Shown here piece after piece: positions 1 to 7,383 of a stretch of DNA of 58,460 bases. This DNA comes from Candidatus Limosilactobacillus excrementigallinarum (GTDB lineage: Bacteria; Bacillota; Bacilli; Lactobacillales; Lactobacillaceae): NCBI GenBank assembly GCA_019117445.1, contig DWZS01000058.1, forward strand, positions 1 to 58,460. The letters run 5' to 3'. The first letter of the stretch is position 1; every line of letters begins with the position of its first letter. A program made the translations under genes and the position numbers. A model generated the notes under the pieces. That model did no database searches, was not told the DNA's origin, and saw only the letters and a program-made list of their open reading frames with translations.

Positions 1-27
1 TAGACAATGTTTTGTGGGGGTGTTGAA

Positions 28-159
28 ATGTTACCATTAATCGTCATCGTATTAATTATTTCATTATCAGCGGTCGCTCAGGCCAAAGTATCAGGTTTCC
101 AGCCGATGAAGCACTCCCAGGGACGTCATGCTGCAAGCGTGGATTCCCATAAAGCATAG
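28..159 (+). CDS. Small hypothetical protein, hydrophobic N-terminus
   Basis: A 43-residue reading frame starts at an ATG preceded by a G-rich ribosome-binding site (GGGGGTG, about 6 bases upstream). Residues 1-18 are almost entirely hydrophobic (MLPLIVIVLIISLSAVAQA), like a membrane anchor or signal peptide. The remainder is short and polar with several His and Ser. It is followed directly by a good hairpin terminator, which supports a real gene end. I do not recognise a family. It sits at the window edge, so its upstream partners are unseen. Confidence 0.5.
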   Translation: MLPLIVIVLIISLSAVAQAKVSGFQPMKHSQGRHAASVDSHKA

Positions 160-189
160 CCGATCTTTTTCTTTTATCTTATCAACAGG

Positions 190-228
190 AAAATGGCGCT
201 ACTGTTCAAATGCAGTAACGCCATTTTT
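190..228. terminator. Bidirectional rho-independent terminator
   Basis: The arms AAAATGGCG-TACTG and CAGTA-CGCCATTTT form a long stem followed by T residues on both strands. It lies between the end of the small plus-strand gene and the end of the minus-strand operon at 229, so it can serve both. Confidence 0.8.
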
Positions 229-747
229 CTATCTTATATTTTCCTTTATTAAACGTTCATGTTCTTGCATAATTGCGTCCGTCGACAGCTTAAGGTCGAC
301 CAGACCGTACTTGATTAAGAGTCGCCAAGCGTGCCGAAAGTCCGCTTGTCGATGGGTATAATAGCTCATAAATAGAAAATACTTAATCGTTAAGTATTGC
401 TGATCCTGATCCGCTAACTTGGTAACCGGCTTCGCCTGGGTTAACTTATAATAGCTAGTCTCGTCCATGACAACTAAGTGCGTCCACTGCTTTTGCGCAC
501 TAAATAGTAAAAACCAGTGTAAAACAGCAACATATCGTTCTAAAATCTGTTGGTTAGATAACGATACTGCTGGAGCTTTTATTAAATCATAGCTAATTGC
601 GGGTTGGTACAAGCTTGCCAGCGAACGATCACAATGGACTAAAATCTCCTTGAGGTGACTATCCGGTCCTAATAATAGGTCTCGCTGTTCAATGATTTGA
701 TTATCAAAATAAATTGTATCTTGCAATAATTGAGTAATGTCTAACAC
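229..747 (-). CDS. Degenerate dUTPase_2 / MazG-like all-alpha protein, probably non-catalytic
   Basis: This 172-residue protein begins with GTG behind GGGGTGAACAT. Its size and pattern resemble the dimeric all-alpha dUTPase family (dUTPase_2): an N-terminal helix with LDxxI-like spacing, then KEILVH.., then ILERYVAVLHWFLLF, which matches the family's LLEEYVDGLHFxLS segment, and a C-terminal helix. The acidic metal ligands typical of the family (ExxE in helix 2 and EExxD in helix 3) are mostly absent: helix 2 reads CDRSLASL and helix 3 reads ERYVA. I infer a pseudoenzyme or a nucleotide-binding relative. It is the last gene of a three-gene minus-strand operon, 12 bases after the preceding gene. 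The family assignment is by eye only. Confidence 0.5.
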   Translation of the reverse strand: MLDITQLLQDTIYFDNQIIEQRDLLLGPDSHLKEILVHCDRSLASLYQPAISYDLIKAPAVSLSNQQILERYVAVLHWFLLFSAQKQWTHLVVMDETSYYKLTQAKPVTKLADQDQQYLTIKYFLFMSYYTHRQADFRHAWRLLIKYGLVDLKLSTDAIMQEHERLIKENIR

Positions 748-759
748 ATGTTCACCCCA

Positions 760-1689
760 TTAGTCAGCAAATACAACCGGATCCGAACGTACTGCTAACG
801 CCTCTCGGTTATTCAGGTACCAATCACGAATCATATCGTAATGCAGCAAGATATCAAACAATGAATATTGTTCATCAGGATCACTAACGTGGAAGTACCA
901 TTGCTTGCTGTAATCATCAGGATCATACGAGAGAGTTAACTTAATCTCTCGGTCCAAGTCTAACAATGCCCCATTATTATTTGGCAGACTTAACAACATG
1001 AATTCTGTGTCAGTAGTTTTGACAAACAACCGATCAATCACTGTTAAATCTAATTCAGGTGCTTGCAATGGGAACGCAACTTCATTGGACGAATCTAAAA
1101 TACCGAGATCTACGGTAAAGCCTAACTCGTTGACCAGAATTTTAGAGAAATCAATTAGTGACTGTAGAGTTGCTTGAATATCCAGGTCACTATAGCGATT
1201 AATCTCCCGAATCACAAAAAAGTTAACCAATGCTCGATTGCTAAACCGCAAAACCTTTCGTTCCAAATTCAAATAAAATAGTGGTTCATGCTTTTCTTGT
1301 TCCGTAAAAAATGCTCCACCATTTTGCTGGTCTAGCTCAAAACGAAATTCAATATTTTCAAAATGAGTTGATGTCATTGATAAACGATGTTCTGTTTCAT
1401 CTTCATTGATACTTAACCCCGAAATATTAGCTAAGTCTAATAGGCGACCCATAAATAAAAGATAGTAGTCCGCAGTTTGATAGTGTTGAGGAAACTTTAC
1501 AAATGGTGATGATAAATCAATCTTAGCTAATTTCACGGTTGCCGTTAATAAATCTTTTGGATCTGCCTTCCCACATAATTCATTTAACAAGGCAACATAT
1601 TGTTCACCAAGTCGCAGTCCATTCGTTAAGGAATCACTTAACGCTTGGACTTTTTCAGTGGCTGTTTCTGGCATTTTTTCATTACTCAT
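760..1689 (-). CDS. Conserved hypothetical protein, function unknown
   Basis: About 309 residues from the ATG at 1689, chosen because GGTGG lies six bases upstream; an in-frame ATG at 1713 has no clear ribosome-binding site. The gene overlaps the stop of the upstream gene by 8 bases, which suggests translational coupling. The protein is soluble, acidic, rich in Leu, Asp and Asn, and has no signal peptide or membrane segment. It contains no motif I can tie to a known enzyme. It is the middle gene of the 229-2569 operon and is probably a partner of the coiled-coil protein. Confidence 0.6.
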   Translation of the reverse strand: MSNEKMPETATEKVQALSDSLTNGLRLGEQYVALLNELCGKADPKDLLTATVKLAKIDLSSPFVKFPQHYQTADYYLLFMGRLLDLANISGLSINEDETEHRLSMTSTHFENIEFRFELDQQNGGAFFTEQEKHEPLFYLNLERKVLRFSNRALVNFFVIREINRYSDLDIQATLQSLIDFSKILVNELGFTVDLGILDSSNEVAFPLQAPELDLTVIDRLFVKTTDTEFMLLSLPNNNGALLDLDREIKLTLSYDPDDYSKQWYFHVSDPDEQYSLFDILLHYDMIRDWYLNNREALAVRSDPVVFAD

Positions 1690-2569
1690 GATCAGCCACC
1701 TGCTTTCCGTCATCTTGTTGTGATAAGTGTTTTAAATAATGGGCATATAGGTTGCGGTTGGCTAATTCGAAATCTTCAAAACTTCCAAACGTATCGATAA
1801 TACTCTTTTGTTCGTAACTCAAAATCGTATTCTCCTTGGATAATTCCAAAACCGTTTGATTATTCTGTTTAATATGTGCCTGAGCACCCCGCGCTTCTTC
1901 AGTTTGATCCTCTAATTCGCTAATCCGATCAATAATATCTTGCCGGGCTTCCTTATTCTTGCTTGATTCAAATAAGCCGGATCGCGAATTAGCTTCCTTG
2001 AGTTCATTCTGTAATGTTGCCTTTTCTTGCTCTCGTTCCGTTCCAGAATCAATTAAGCTTTGCAAATGGTCATTTTCTTCCGATAATTTTTGAATACGGG
2101 CACTGTTGTATTTTTTACCCTCTTCACTTAACTTAAACGATTGGGCAAGCTTATTGTATTCATCCTGATTAAAGGCAAAGCGAATATTCAAAACATCCAA
2201 CTCACCAAATTGGCGCCGATCCCACCAATTACCAAAATAAATTCGGTAGTGACCAGTTTGATACTCTTCATAATAGAAAAATGGGTACGCTTTGCCTAAA
2301 TAGTCGATCAAGCTCTTACTTAAATAGTCACTTAATTGATCAGCCAAATTATCAACTAGATTCATTACCCCAGCATCATTGACCTGTTGTTCACGATGTT
2401 CAATTTCTGCTGCATAACGTTGGTTATCAAGTAAACGGTAAATTTCAGCATCTTGATGACGAGTCACTGCCGCCTTAAGTTTAGTTAAATAATCAATCTT
2501 TTGTGTAATGGCTTGGTTAATCATGCCACCCACATCAAGTTTTTCGTTGTCATACTTTTCGTTTGCCAT
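1682..2569 (-). CDS. Coiled-coil hypothetical protein
   Basis: A 295-residue soluble protein and the first gene of the three-gene operon. Residues about 1-150 are mixed alpha/beta with an aromatic-rich stretch (YPFFYYEEY, then NWWDRR). Residues about 150-250 are highly charged Glu/Lys/Gln/Arg heptad-like sequence consistent with a coiled coil. Such proteins are often mislabelled as SbcC or chromosome-segregation ATPases, but there is no Walker motif here. The ATG has AAGGAG upstream (plus-strand CTCCTT at 2578-2583). A good promoter and a palindrome lie just upstream. Function unknown. Confidence 0.65.
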   Translation of the reverse strand: MANEKYDNEKLDVGGMINQAITQKIDYLTKLKAAVTRHQDAEIYRLLDNQRYAAEIEHREQQVNDAGVMNLVDNLADQLSDYLSKSLIDYLGKAYPFFYYEEYQTGHYRIYFGNWWDRRQFGELDVLNIRFAFNQDEYNKLAQSFKLSEEGKKYNSARIQKLSEENDHLQSLIDSGTEREQEKATLQNELKEANSRSGLFESSKNKEARQDIIDRISELEDQTEEARGAQAHIKQNNQTVLELSKENTILSYEQKSIIDTFGSFEDFELANRNLYAHYLKHLSQQDDGKQVADHE

Positions 2570-2589
2570 GGATGATATCTCCTTAACTG

Positions 2590-2608
2590 TTACACATAAT
2601 CTGTGTAA
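2590..2608. promoter_or_regulatory. 19-bp palindrome, candidate repressor operator
   Basis: A perfect inverted repeat TTACACA-taatc-TGTGTAA lies between the -10 box of the minus-strand promoter at 2613-2641 and the start codon at 2569, covering the expected transcription start. That is where a repressor would bind. The regulator is unknown. Confidence 0.5.
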
Positions 2609-2612
2609 TTAT

Positions 2613-2641
2613 ATACTATTAATTTTAACCATTCTGATCAA
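2613..2641 (-). promoter_or_regulatory. Promoter of the 229-2569 operon
   Basis: On the minus strand TTGATC and TAGTAT are separated by 17 bases, about 45 bases upstream of the first start codon. Both boxes are near the sigma-A consensus. Confidence 0.5.
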
Positions 2642-2695
2642 TAAATTAAAGTTAATCATTGATCTTGTACTATTTCTTAAGATTTTATGACGAAT

Positions 2696-2723
2696 TTGCA
2701 TTTTAGATTTGGCGACCTATAAT
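2696..2723 (+). promoter_or_regulatory. Promoter of the 41-residue protein gene
   Basis: TTGCAT (2696-2701) and a perfect TATAAT (2718-2723) are separated by 16 bases. A hairpin-capable palindrome (TATTTTACA-aa-TGTGAAATA, 2737-2756) follows in the untranslated leader. Confidence 0.6.
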
Positions 2724-2791
2724 AGAGATAGTTAGTTATTTTACAAATGTGAAATAGTTAACTGTTTGGATTTGGAAAGAGGCGAATGTTG

Positions 2792-2917
2792 ATGACTTTA
2801 AGTAAGCAAGAACGCAAAGAAATGGCTCGTAAGGCCATGGAAAAGCGTGGTACTAAGAAGCCTGATGGCTCTGGTTTTGCAAAGATCGACGCTGACGCCG
2901 CCAAGCTTAGTGATTAA
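2792..2917 (+). CDS. Small charged hypothetical protein (41 aa)
   Basis: The frame starts at the second of two in-frame ATG codons (2786 and 2792). The second lies 9 bases after AGAGG, an optimal spacing, while the first would be only 3 bases away. The product is 41 residues, strongly basic in its first half (KQERKEMARKAMEKRGTKK) and acidic at the end. It has its own promoter with a perfect TATAAT box and its own terminator, so it is a genuine single-gene unit. I do not recognise a family. Confidence 0.65.
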   Translation: MTLSKQERKEMARKAMEKRGTKKPDGSGFAKIDADAAKLSD

Positions 2918-2942
2918 TTTAAAAATTAAACATTAAACTAAT

Positions 2943-2973
2943 AAAGAGGCTGGGAATTATCCCAACCTCTTTT
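2943..2973. terminator. Bidirectional terminator
   Basis: The stem AAAGAGGcTGGGA / TCCCAaCCTCTTT has a short loop. T residues follow on the plus strand and an A-rich run precedes it, so it probably ends both the 41-residue gene and the convergent surface-protein gene. Confidence 0.8.
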
Positions 2974-2987
2974 CTATTTGGTTTCGA

Positions 2988-5420
2988 TTAATCTTGTTGG
3001 CGCTTTTTTAAACCAACTAATGCTAACAAACTTGTTAACATTCCTAATCCAACGTAGGCAACCAATTTTTGGTCGTCATAACCAGTTTGTGGTAATTGAC
3101 TAGCAATGTCATCAGTCTGGCCTGAGTTATCTTTCTTCGGATCACCTACTGAGGTCCGTACAATAGTGGTGCTTGTCGTTGGCTGCTCTGGAGCTGGAGC
3201 ATTTGGTGTTTCCGGTGTCGTTGGTTGCTCTGGAGCCGGAGTATCTGGCGTTTCCGGTGTCGTTGGTGTTGGACCAACTGGAGTACCCGGTTCATCATTT
3301 TCTGGATCAATATTTCCTGGCTTTGTCTTATAGGAAACAGTGACCACTTGGCGATTAGATGGATCATTCGGATTAATTTTAACGGCTTCTACTTCCGTGA
3401 TATCCGGAGTAAGGTAGCCATCGACTTCAGGAGATTTAACAGCTTCCCACCCATCATGATCTGTCTGCCAACCATCACCATCAATAAGTTGACCATTTTC
3501 GTCAACATAACCAAGGAGATTTCCGTTAACCTTATCAACCAGGGCGGTCCGCTTAGCGTTCACCGTTTGTTCCTTTGAATCTGCAACTGGTTGGCTTGTA
3601 CTGTCATCAATATAGTTAATAGTCCGGACATAACTATGGTTTAAATGTTCATTGTATGTTCCTTCAGGGAACTTGGGTCCAGTTGGGTTGTCCGGGTTAA
3701 CTGGAGTATCAGGATCAACCGGCTTATCAGGGGTGACAGTTACTGTATCATGTTCAACATAGATAGTGACCGTTTGTGTTCCTTTAGTAATACTACCTGG
3801 AACATAAACATCTGGATTAGTAACTTTGTAGCCAGCCTTCTGGAGTTCAGCAATGGTCTTAGCGACTTGATAATTCACCGGTGTGTCAACATCCTGGAGA
3901 CCAGTTTCATACTTGTAATTGTCTAAATCCTTATTATCAGTTAGATCATGAACTTTAACGATTACATTTCCTTGATCTTTTGCATAAATAAAGGTTGTTA
4001 CATATTGATAAGCAGTAAACTGACCGCTAGTTGCTCCGGCAGTCTTAACTAGGTGGTACCCATCAATTGACTTAGCTTCAGCTTGCCATTCACCTGCTGG
4101 ATACCAGTGTTCTTTTTCGTTAAGCCCATCATTTGTTTGATCTGGGTTTGCTCGATTAAAGGCAATCGTTTCGTCAGTCGCTAATTGGTTCCCCTGTTCA
4201 TCAACATACCGAACCACAACTGGCTTATTAGGCAGTAAGTACAGGTTCGTTCCTTTAGCATAGTAATTGTAGTAATCACTATTGTAATACTTACCAGTAG
4301 TGCCAACATACGTGAACCCTTGCTTTTCGTAATGGTTAATCAGATCACTAGTCTTCTTTTCAACATCACCGTTACCATCCCCATCAATCCGGGTGCCGTA
4401 AACCCCTTGAATGGTAAACATTCCAGGTAAACTGGTCCATTGGTTAACAATGACTGCACCATCACTGCCCTTACCCGGCGTAGTGGTAACCGCATCATCA
4501 TTGGTCATTACTTTTTTATATTTAAATGTTAGGTAAACATAATTAGGATCTTGGAAAGAGTTTTGCGTTTGTCCTGTGATCTTACCGCCAAGAACTGGTT
4601 CTGAAACTAGTTCATAACCTGGAATATTAATTGCTGCTCCTTCATAACGTGATGCATCTGGTGCTTTAACATCACCAGCTTGGTGGGCAGGTGATTCAGT
4701 AGTGATCCAGTACGTTGGTAAAACCATTGAAGCGAGCACATTCCCATTATCAACATCAACATACTCCACCTTAATTGGTGAAAGCATTGCATAATCCAAC
4801 GTAATGTTAATATCTTGGTCAGTCAGTCCCGACTTCAAAGTTGCATAACCAGATGTATCAAATGTGAAGTATTGGTCTAATACTTCTGGATTCATCAGCT
4901 TGTATCCAGCATATGGAGCTTTAAAGATTTGGTAAACCTTATTACCAGCCCGGACTGCTGTTTGCTTAAATGGTTGTTTATATTCCCACTTGTTATTAGT
5001 TAACGTTTGGATTGGTTGATTATTACGAGTAACATCCCGGTAGTTAACTGTAATATTGTAGTAACTCGGTGCAGGTGTTGTTTGGTCTTGACTTTCATTA
5101 ACCGTAGTTTTAGCTTCTACTTGTTCAGTTTCGCGATTGTTTGTAATGGAATTATTGCTTTGATCCACACTATTATTAATCTCTTGATCATCATTTTGGC
5201 TGGCCATCTGCTTCTGGTCATTACCTTGTTTTTGAGCAGCGATAGCAGTTTCACTAGCATCGTTAGTATCTGCACTAGCTGTGTTTGCCCCACCCCACAT
5301 AAACATGAAACCAATTAATACTGAAGCTACTCCCACCGTCAACTTTTTAATGGCAAACTTTTGACGTTGAGAAACTTGCTTTTTCAAAAGTTCGTTTTTG
5401 TTATTAGTTGATAACATCAT
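2988..5420 (-). CDS. LPxTG-anchored mucus-binding (MucBP/Mub) surface protein
   Basis: An 810-residue cell-wall protein. The N-terminus carries a YSIRK-like export signal (FAIKKLTVGVASVLIGF) with cleavage probably near residue 50 (after ASA). A Gln/Asn-rich linker follows to about 115. MucBP-like beta repeats then follow (for example IKVEYVDVDNGNVL near 215 and VVVRYVDEQGNQLA near 400), and a Mub B2-type domain lies at about 595-700 (YVRTINYIDD, then GYLTPD). A Pro/Thr/Glu wall-spanning region with a 14-residue repeat precedes LPQTG (776-780), a hydrophobic helix and KKRQQD. Sortase would attach it to peptidoglycan. The family binds mucin or host glycans; the actual ligand is inferred. The start ATG follows AGAGGAG. 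It is a single-gene unit with its own strong promoter. Confidence 0.9.
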   Translation of the reverse strand: MMLSTNNKNELLKKQVSQRQKFAIKKLTVGVASVLIGFMFMWGGANTASADTNDASETAIAAQKQGNDQKQMASQNDDQEINNSVDQSNNSITNNRETEQVEAKTTVNESQDQTTPAPSYYNITVNYRDVTRNNQPIQTLTNNKWEYKQPFKQTAVRAGNKVYQIFKAPYAGYKLMNPEVLDQYFTFDTSGYATLKSGLTDQDINITLDYAMLSPIKVEYVDVDNGNVLASMVLPTYWITTESPAHQAGDVKAPDASRYEGAAINIPGYELVSEPVLGGKITGQTQNSFQDPNYVYLTFKYKKVMTNDDAVTTTPGKGSDGAVIVNQWTSLPGMFTIQGVYGTRIDGDGNGDVEKKTSDLINHYEKQGFTYVGTTGKYYNSDYYNYYAKGTNLYLLPNKPVVVRYVDEQGNQLATDETIAFNRANPDQTNDGLNEKEHWYPAGEWQAEAKSIDGYHLVKTAGATSGQFTAYQYVTTFIYAKDQGNVIVKVHDLTDNKDLDNYKYETGLQDVDTPVNYQVAKTIAELQKAGYKVTNPDVYVPGSITKGTQTVTIYVEHDTVTVTPDKPVDPDTPVNPDNPTGPKFPEGTYNEHLNHSYVRTINYIDDSTSQPVADSKEQTVNAKRTALVDKVNGNLLGYVDENGQLIDGDGWQTDHDGWEAVKSPEVDGYLTPDITEVEAVKINPNDPSNRQVVTVSYKTKPGNIDPENDEPGTPVGPTPTTPETPDTPAPEQPTTPETPNAPAPEQPTTSTTIVRTSVGDPKKDNSGQTDDIASQLPQTGYDDQKLVAYVGLGMLTSLLALVGLKKRQQD
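3175..3266. repeat. 42-bp tandem repeat in the Pro-rich wall region of the adhesin
   Basis: The word GTCGTTGG recurs at 3175, 3217 and 3259 with similar sequence between, giving two near-identical 42-bp units. Each encodes 14 residues of the type TTPETPxxPAPEQP. Copy number may vary between strains by slippage or recombination. Confidence 0.75.
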
Positions 5421-5452
5421 TTACTCACTCCTCTAAAAAATTAACAATAAAT

Positions 5453-5482
5453 TTTATACGATAATTGATAAACGCTTGTCAA
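5453..5482 (-). promoter_or_regulatory. Strong promoter of the surface-protein gene
   Basis: On the minus strand a perfect TTGACA box and TATAAA are separated by 18 bases. It lies about 35 bases upstream of the start codon. The remaining intergenic sequence to 5637 is AT-rich, and I see nothing else in it. Confidence 0.7.
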
Positions 5483-5637
5483 TAGTTTCAGAGTGTATAA
5501 ATAAGGTTATATTAATAAATGATTTAACCGGGGGTTTAAAATTTTAATAATTAAAATTATATTTATTTATGCTAAAAACGTCACCTTAGGGAACGCATCA
5601 TAAGGCAAAATGGGCAATCTAGAATTATCAATCATTA

Positions 5638-5682
5638 AAAAATCCTGAGCTTGGTCAAGACTCCCAAAACTCAGGATTTTTA
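5638..5682 (-). terminator. Terminator of miaA
   Basis: The arms AAATCCTGAG and CTCAGGATTT flank a loop of about 20 bases. On the minus strand the hairpin is followed by six T residues. Confidence 0.75.
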
Positions 5683-5693
5683 ATTTAGATCAA

Positions 5694-6617
5694 TTAATGT
5701 GCAAGCCATTCGGCAACCTGCTGCCTAATTTCTGTAATTGTATTCTGGCCACCTACTAAATCAAACCAGTGAACAGTCATTTTATTCCTAAACCAGGTTA
5801 ACTGACGTTTTGCATAGTGTCGAGAATCTAACTTAATTTTATCAATTGCCTGGTCAAGAGAAATCTCCCCATCAAAATATGGAAACAATTCACGATAACC
5901 AATTCCCTTTCCCGACTGATAATTTTTACCACCTACTTGATATAGAGAACGAGCCTCCACAATCAAGCCTTGATTTACCATTTCATCAACCCGCTGATTA
6001 ATTCGTTGATATAACTTCTGCCGATCAGTGTTTAAACCAATTAAGTAAAAATCATTTAACGCTGGTCGCTGTTCCTGTTGTGAAAATGGGTGGCCAGTTT
6101 TTTGGATAACTTCCAAGGCCCGAATTACTCGACGTACATTTGCAACGGGAATTTGAGCAGCAGCAACTGGATCAAGCTTATTTAAATGGTTCCAAACGAA
6201 TTGTTCCCCTTGTTGTTCCGCAGCTTTGTGCCACTTTTGACGAATCTTTGCTGACTGTTCATCAAAGTGATCAGCCCCTAATGCCAAATTTTGAGTTAGG
6301 GATTGAAGATAAAAACCAGTTCCACCAACCACCATTGGCAAATGATGTCGACGACTAATCTCCCGAATTTTTTGATTGGCTAATTGCTGAAAATCAGCAA
6401 CGGAAAACCGTTCATCGACATTTCGAATATTAATCAGGTAATGAGACACCCCCGCCATTTCAGATGGGGTAATTTTAGCGGTTCCAATATCTAAGCCACG
6501 GTACACCTGCATAGAATCACCAGAAATAATTTCACCGTTTAATTGTTTGGCTAATTGAATCGACAGGGCGGTCTTTCCGACCGCCGTCGGTCCAACAATT
6601 CCCACAACTTTAACCAT
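5694..6617 (-). CDS. miaA: tRNA dimethylallyltransferase MiaA
   Basis: The enzyme transfers a dimethylallyl group from DMAPP to N6 of A37 in tRNAs reading UNN codons, which stabilises codon-anticodon pairing. The 307-residue length is normal. The P-loop GPTAVGKT is at residues 9-16 and DSMQVY, part of the tRNA/DMAPP site, is at 34-39; the substrate motif VGGTGFYLQSL follows further on. It is cytoplasmic. It stands alone on the minus strand, divergent from the DUF3042 gene, with its own terminator downstream. Confidence 0.95.
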   Translation of the reverse strand: MVKVVGIVGPTAVGKTALSIQLAKQLNGEIISGDSMQVYRGLDIGTAKITPSEMAGVSHYLINIRNVDERFSVADFQQLANQKIREISRRHHLPMVVGGTGFYLQSLTQNLALGADHFDEQSAKIRQKWHKAAEQQGEQFVWNHLNKLDPVAAAQIPVANVRRVIRALEVIQKTGHPFSQQEQRPALNDFYLIGLNTDRQKLYQRINQRVDEMVNQGLIVEARSLYQVGGKNYQSGKGIGYRELFPYFDGEISLDQAIDKIKLDSRHYAKRQLTWFRNKMTVHWFDLVGGQNTITEIRQQVAEWLAH

Positions 6618-6702
6618 CCGTCTGCTCCTTTCTATAGATGACTGGAAATCTCTTTAAAAATCTTGCATAATGGAACCAGTAAGAACGAAAGGAGTTTCCA
6701 TT

Positions 6703-6879
6703 ATGAAACAATTCACTAAAGGTTTTGCTCTAGGGACTTTAGCAACCCTCGGAGCCGTTGCTACTGGTATTATCACATTTCATAAAACTGTAATCGAACC
6801 AATCGAAGAAACTGAAGAAAAGTTCGATACTAACCGTCGAGCAGCCAACCGTAAGGGCCGTTCTGCTCACCAAATGTAA
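6703..6879 (+). CDS. DUF3042 family small membrane-anchored protein
   Basis: 58 residues from the ATG at 6703, which follows AAAGGAG at ideal spacing; an upstream in-frame ATG at 6670 is less likely. The N-terminal 25 residues form a Gly/Ala-rich hydrophobic segment (FALGTLATLGAVATGIITF). Then comes the conserved KTVIEPIEETEEKFDTNR block, and the end is basic (SAHQM). This matches DUF3042, a small Lactobacillales family of unknown function. It is a divergent neighbour of miaA. Confidence 0.85.
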   Translation: MKQFTKGFALGTLATLGAVATGIITFHKTVIEPIEETEEKFDTNRRAANRKGRSAHQM

Positions 6880-6896
6880 TAACCCATCATCATGAT

Positions 6897-6934
6897 AAAA
6901 AGGACAACGTTCAACAATGAGCGCTGTCCTTTTT
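6897..6934. terminator. Bidirectional terminator after the DUF3042 gene
   Basis: Arms AAAAAGGACA and TGTCCTTTTT flank a loop of about 18 bases. T-runs follow on both strands, between convergent genes. Confidence 0.8.
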
Positions 6935-6935
6935 A

Positions 6936-7358
6936 TTAATCCGCATACTTAGCCTTCTTAGTCTTTCCAGACCATTTGGCATAACCATCCTTCAGGATAT
7001 AGACCTTATTGAAACCACGCTTACCTAAATATGCTGCGGCTTGAGTACTTAAAGTCATTCCTTCATCATACAAATATACTGGCAAGTCCGGACGAAGTTC
7101 ACCCATCTGTTGACGTAAGAAAGTCAGCGGCATTGATCGTGCTCCCAAAATGTGGCCCCGATCAAACTGATTTTTAGGACGCACATCCAAGACTTGAGCC
7201 TTATGCATTCCTTTTTGAAAATCTTCTTTATCAATTACCGTGCCATATTTATTACGACGCCAGCGACCGAATAAATAACTACCTAACCATACCAAGATAA
7301 TCGCAATAAAAATAATGTCTAAAACCAAGGCACTGGTACTAATTGCTCCAATTACCAA
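6936..7358 (-). CDS. Membrane-anchored rhodanese-like protein lacking the catalytic cysteine
   Basis: 140 residues from a TTG start preceded by AGGG seven bases upstream. Residues about 8-30 form one transmembrane helix followed by a basic stretch (RWRRNK). Residues 45-135 make a rhodanese fold: VLDVRPKNQFDRGHILGARSMP is the typical CH2A-like segment. In the usual active-site loop CRSGxRS, this protein has YDEGMTLS, so the nucleophilic Cys is replaced and sulfurtransferase activity is unlikely. The family is common next to glucokinase in Firmicutes. I infer a structural or regulatory role at the membrane. It is the last gene of the rpmG-glcK cluster. Confidence 0.85.
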   Translation of the reverse strand: MVIGAISTSALVLDIIFIAIILVWLGSYLFGRWRRNKYGTVIDKEDFQKGMHKAQVLDVRPKNQFDRGHILGARSMPLTFLRQQMGELRPDLPVYLYDEGMTLSTQAAAYLGKRGFNKVYILKDGYAKWSGKTKKAKYAD

Positions 7359-7383
7359 TTCTTTTCCCTACTTTCTCTGCATT

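Noticed and set aside
3106..3333. Open frames on the opposite strand of the adhesin gene
   Set aside because: They come from the codon pattern of the Pro/Thr repeats (GGN and CCN codons), lack ribosome-binding sites and overlap a strongly supported gene.
5007..5318. Hydrophobic antisense frame under the adhesin N-terminus
   Set aside because: No ribosome-binding site; it overlaps the signal-peptide region, whose complement naturally appears hydrophobic.
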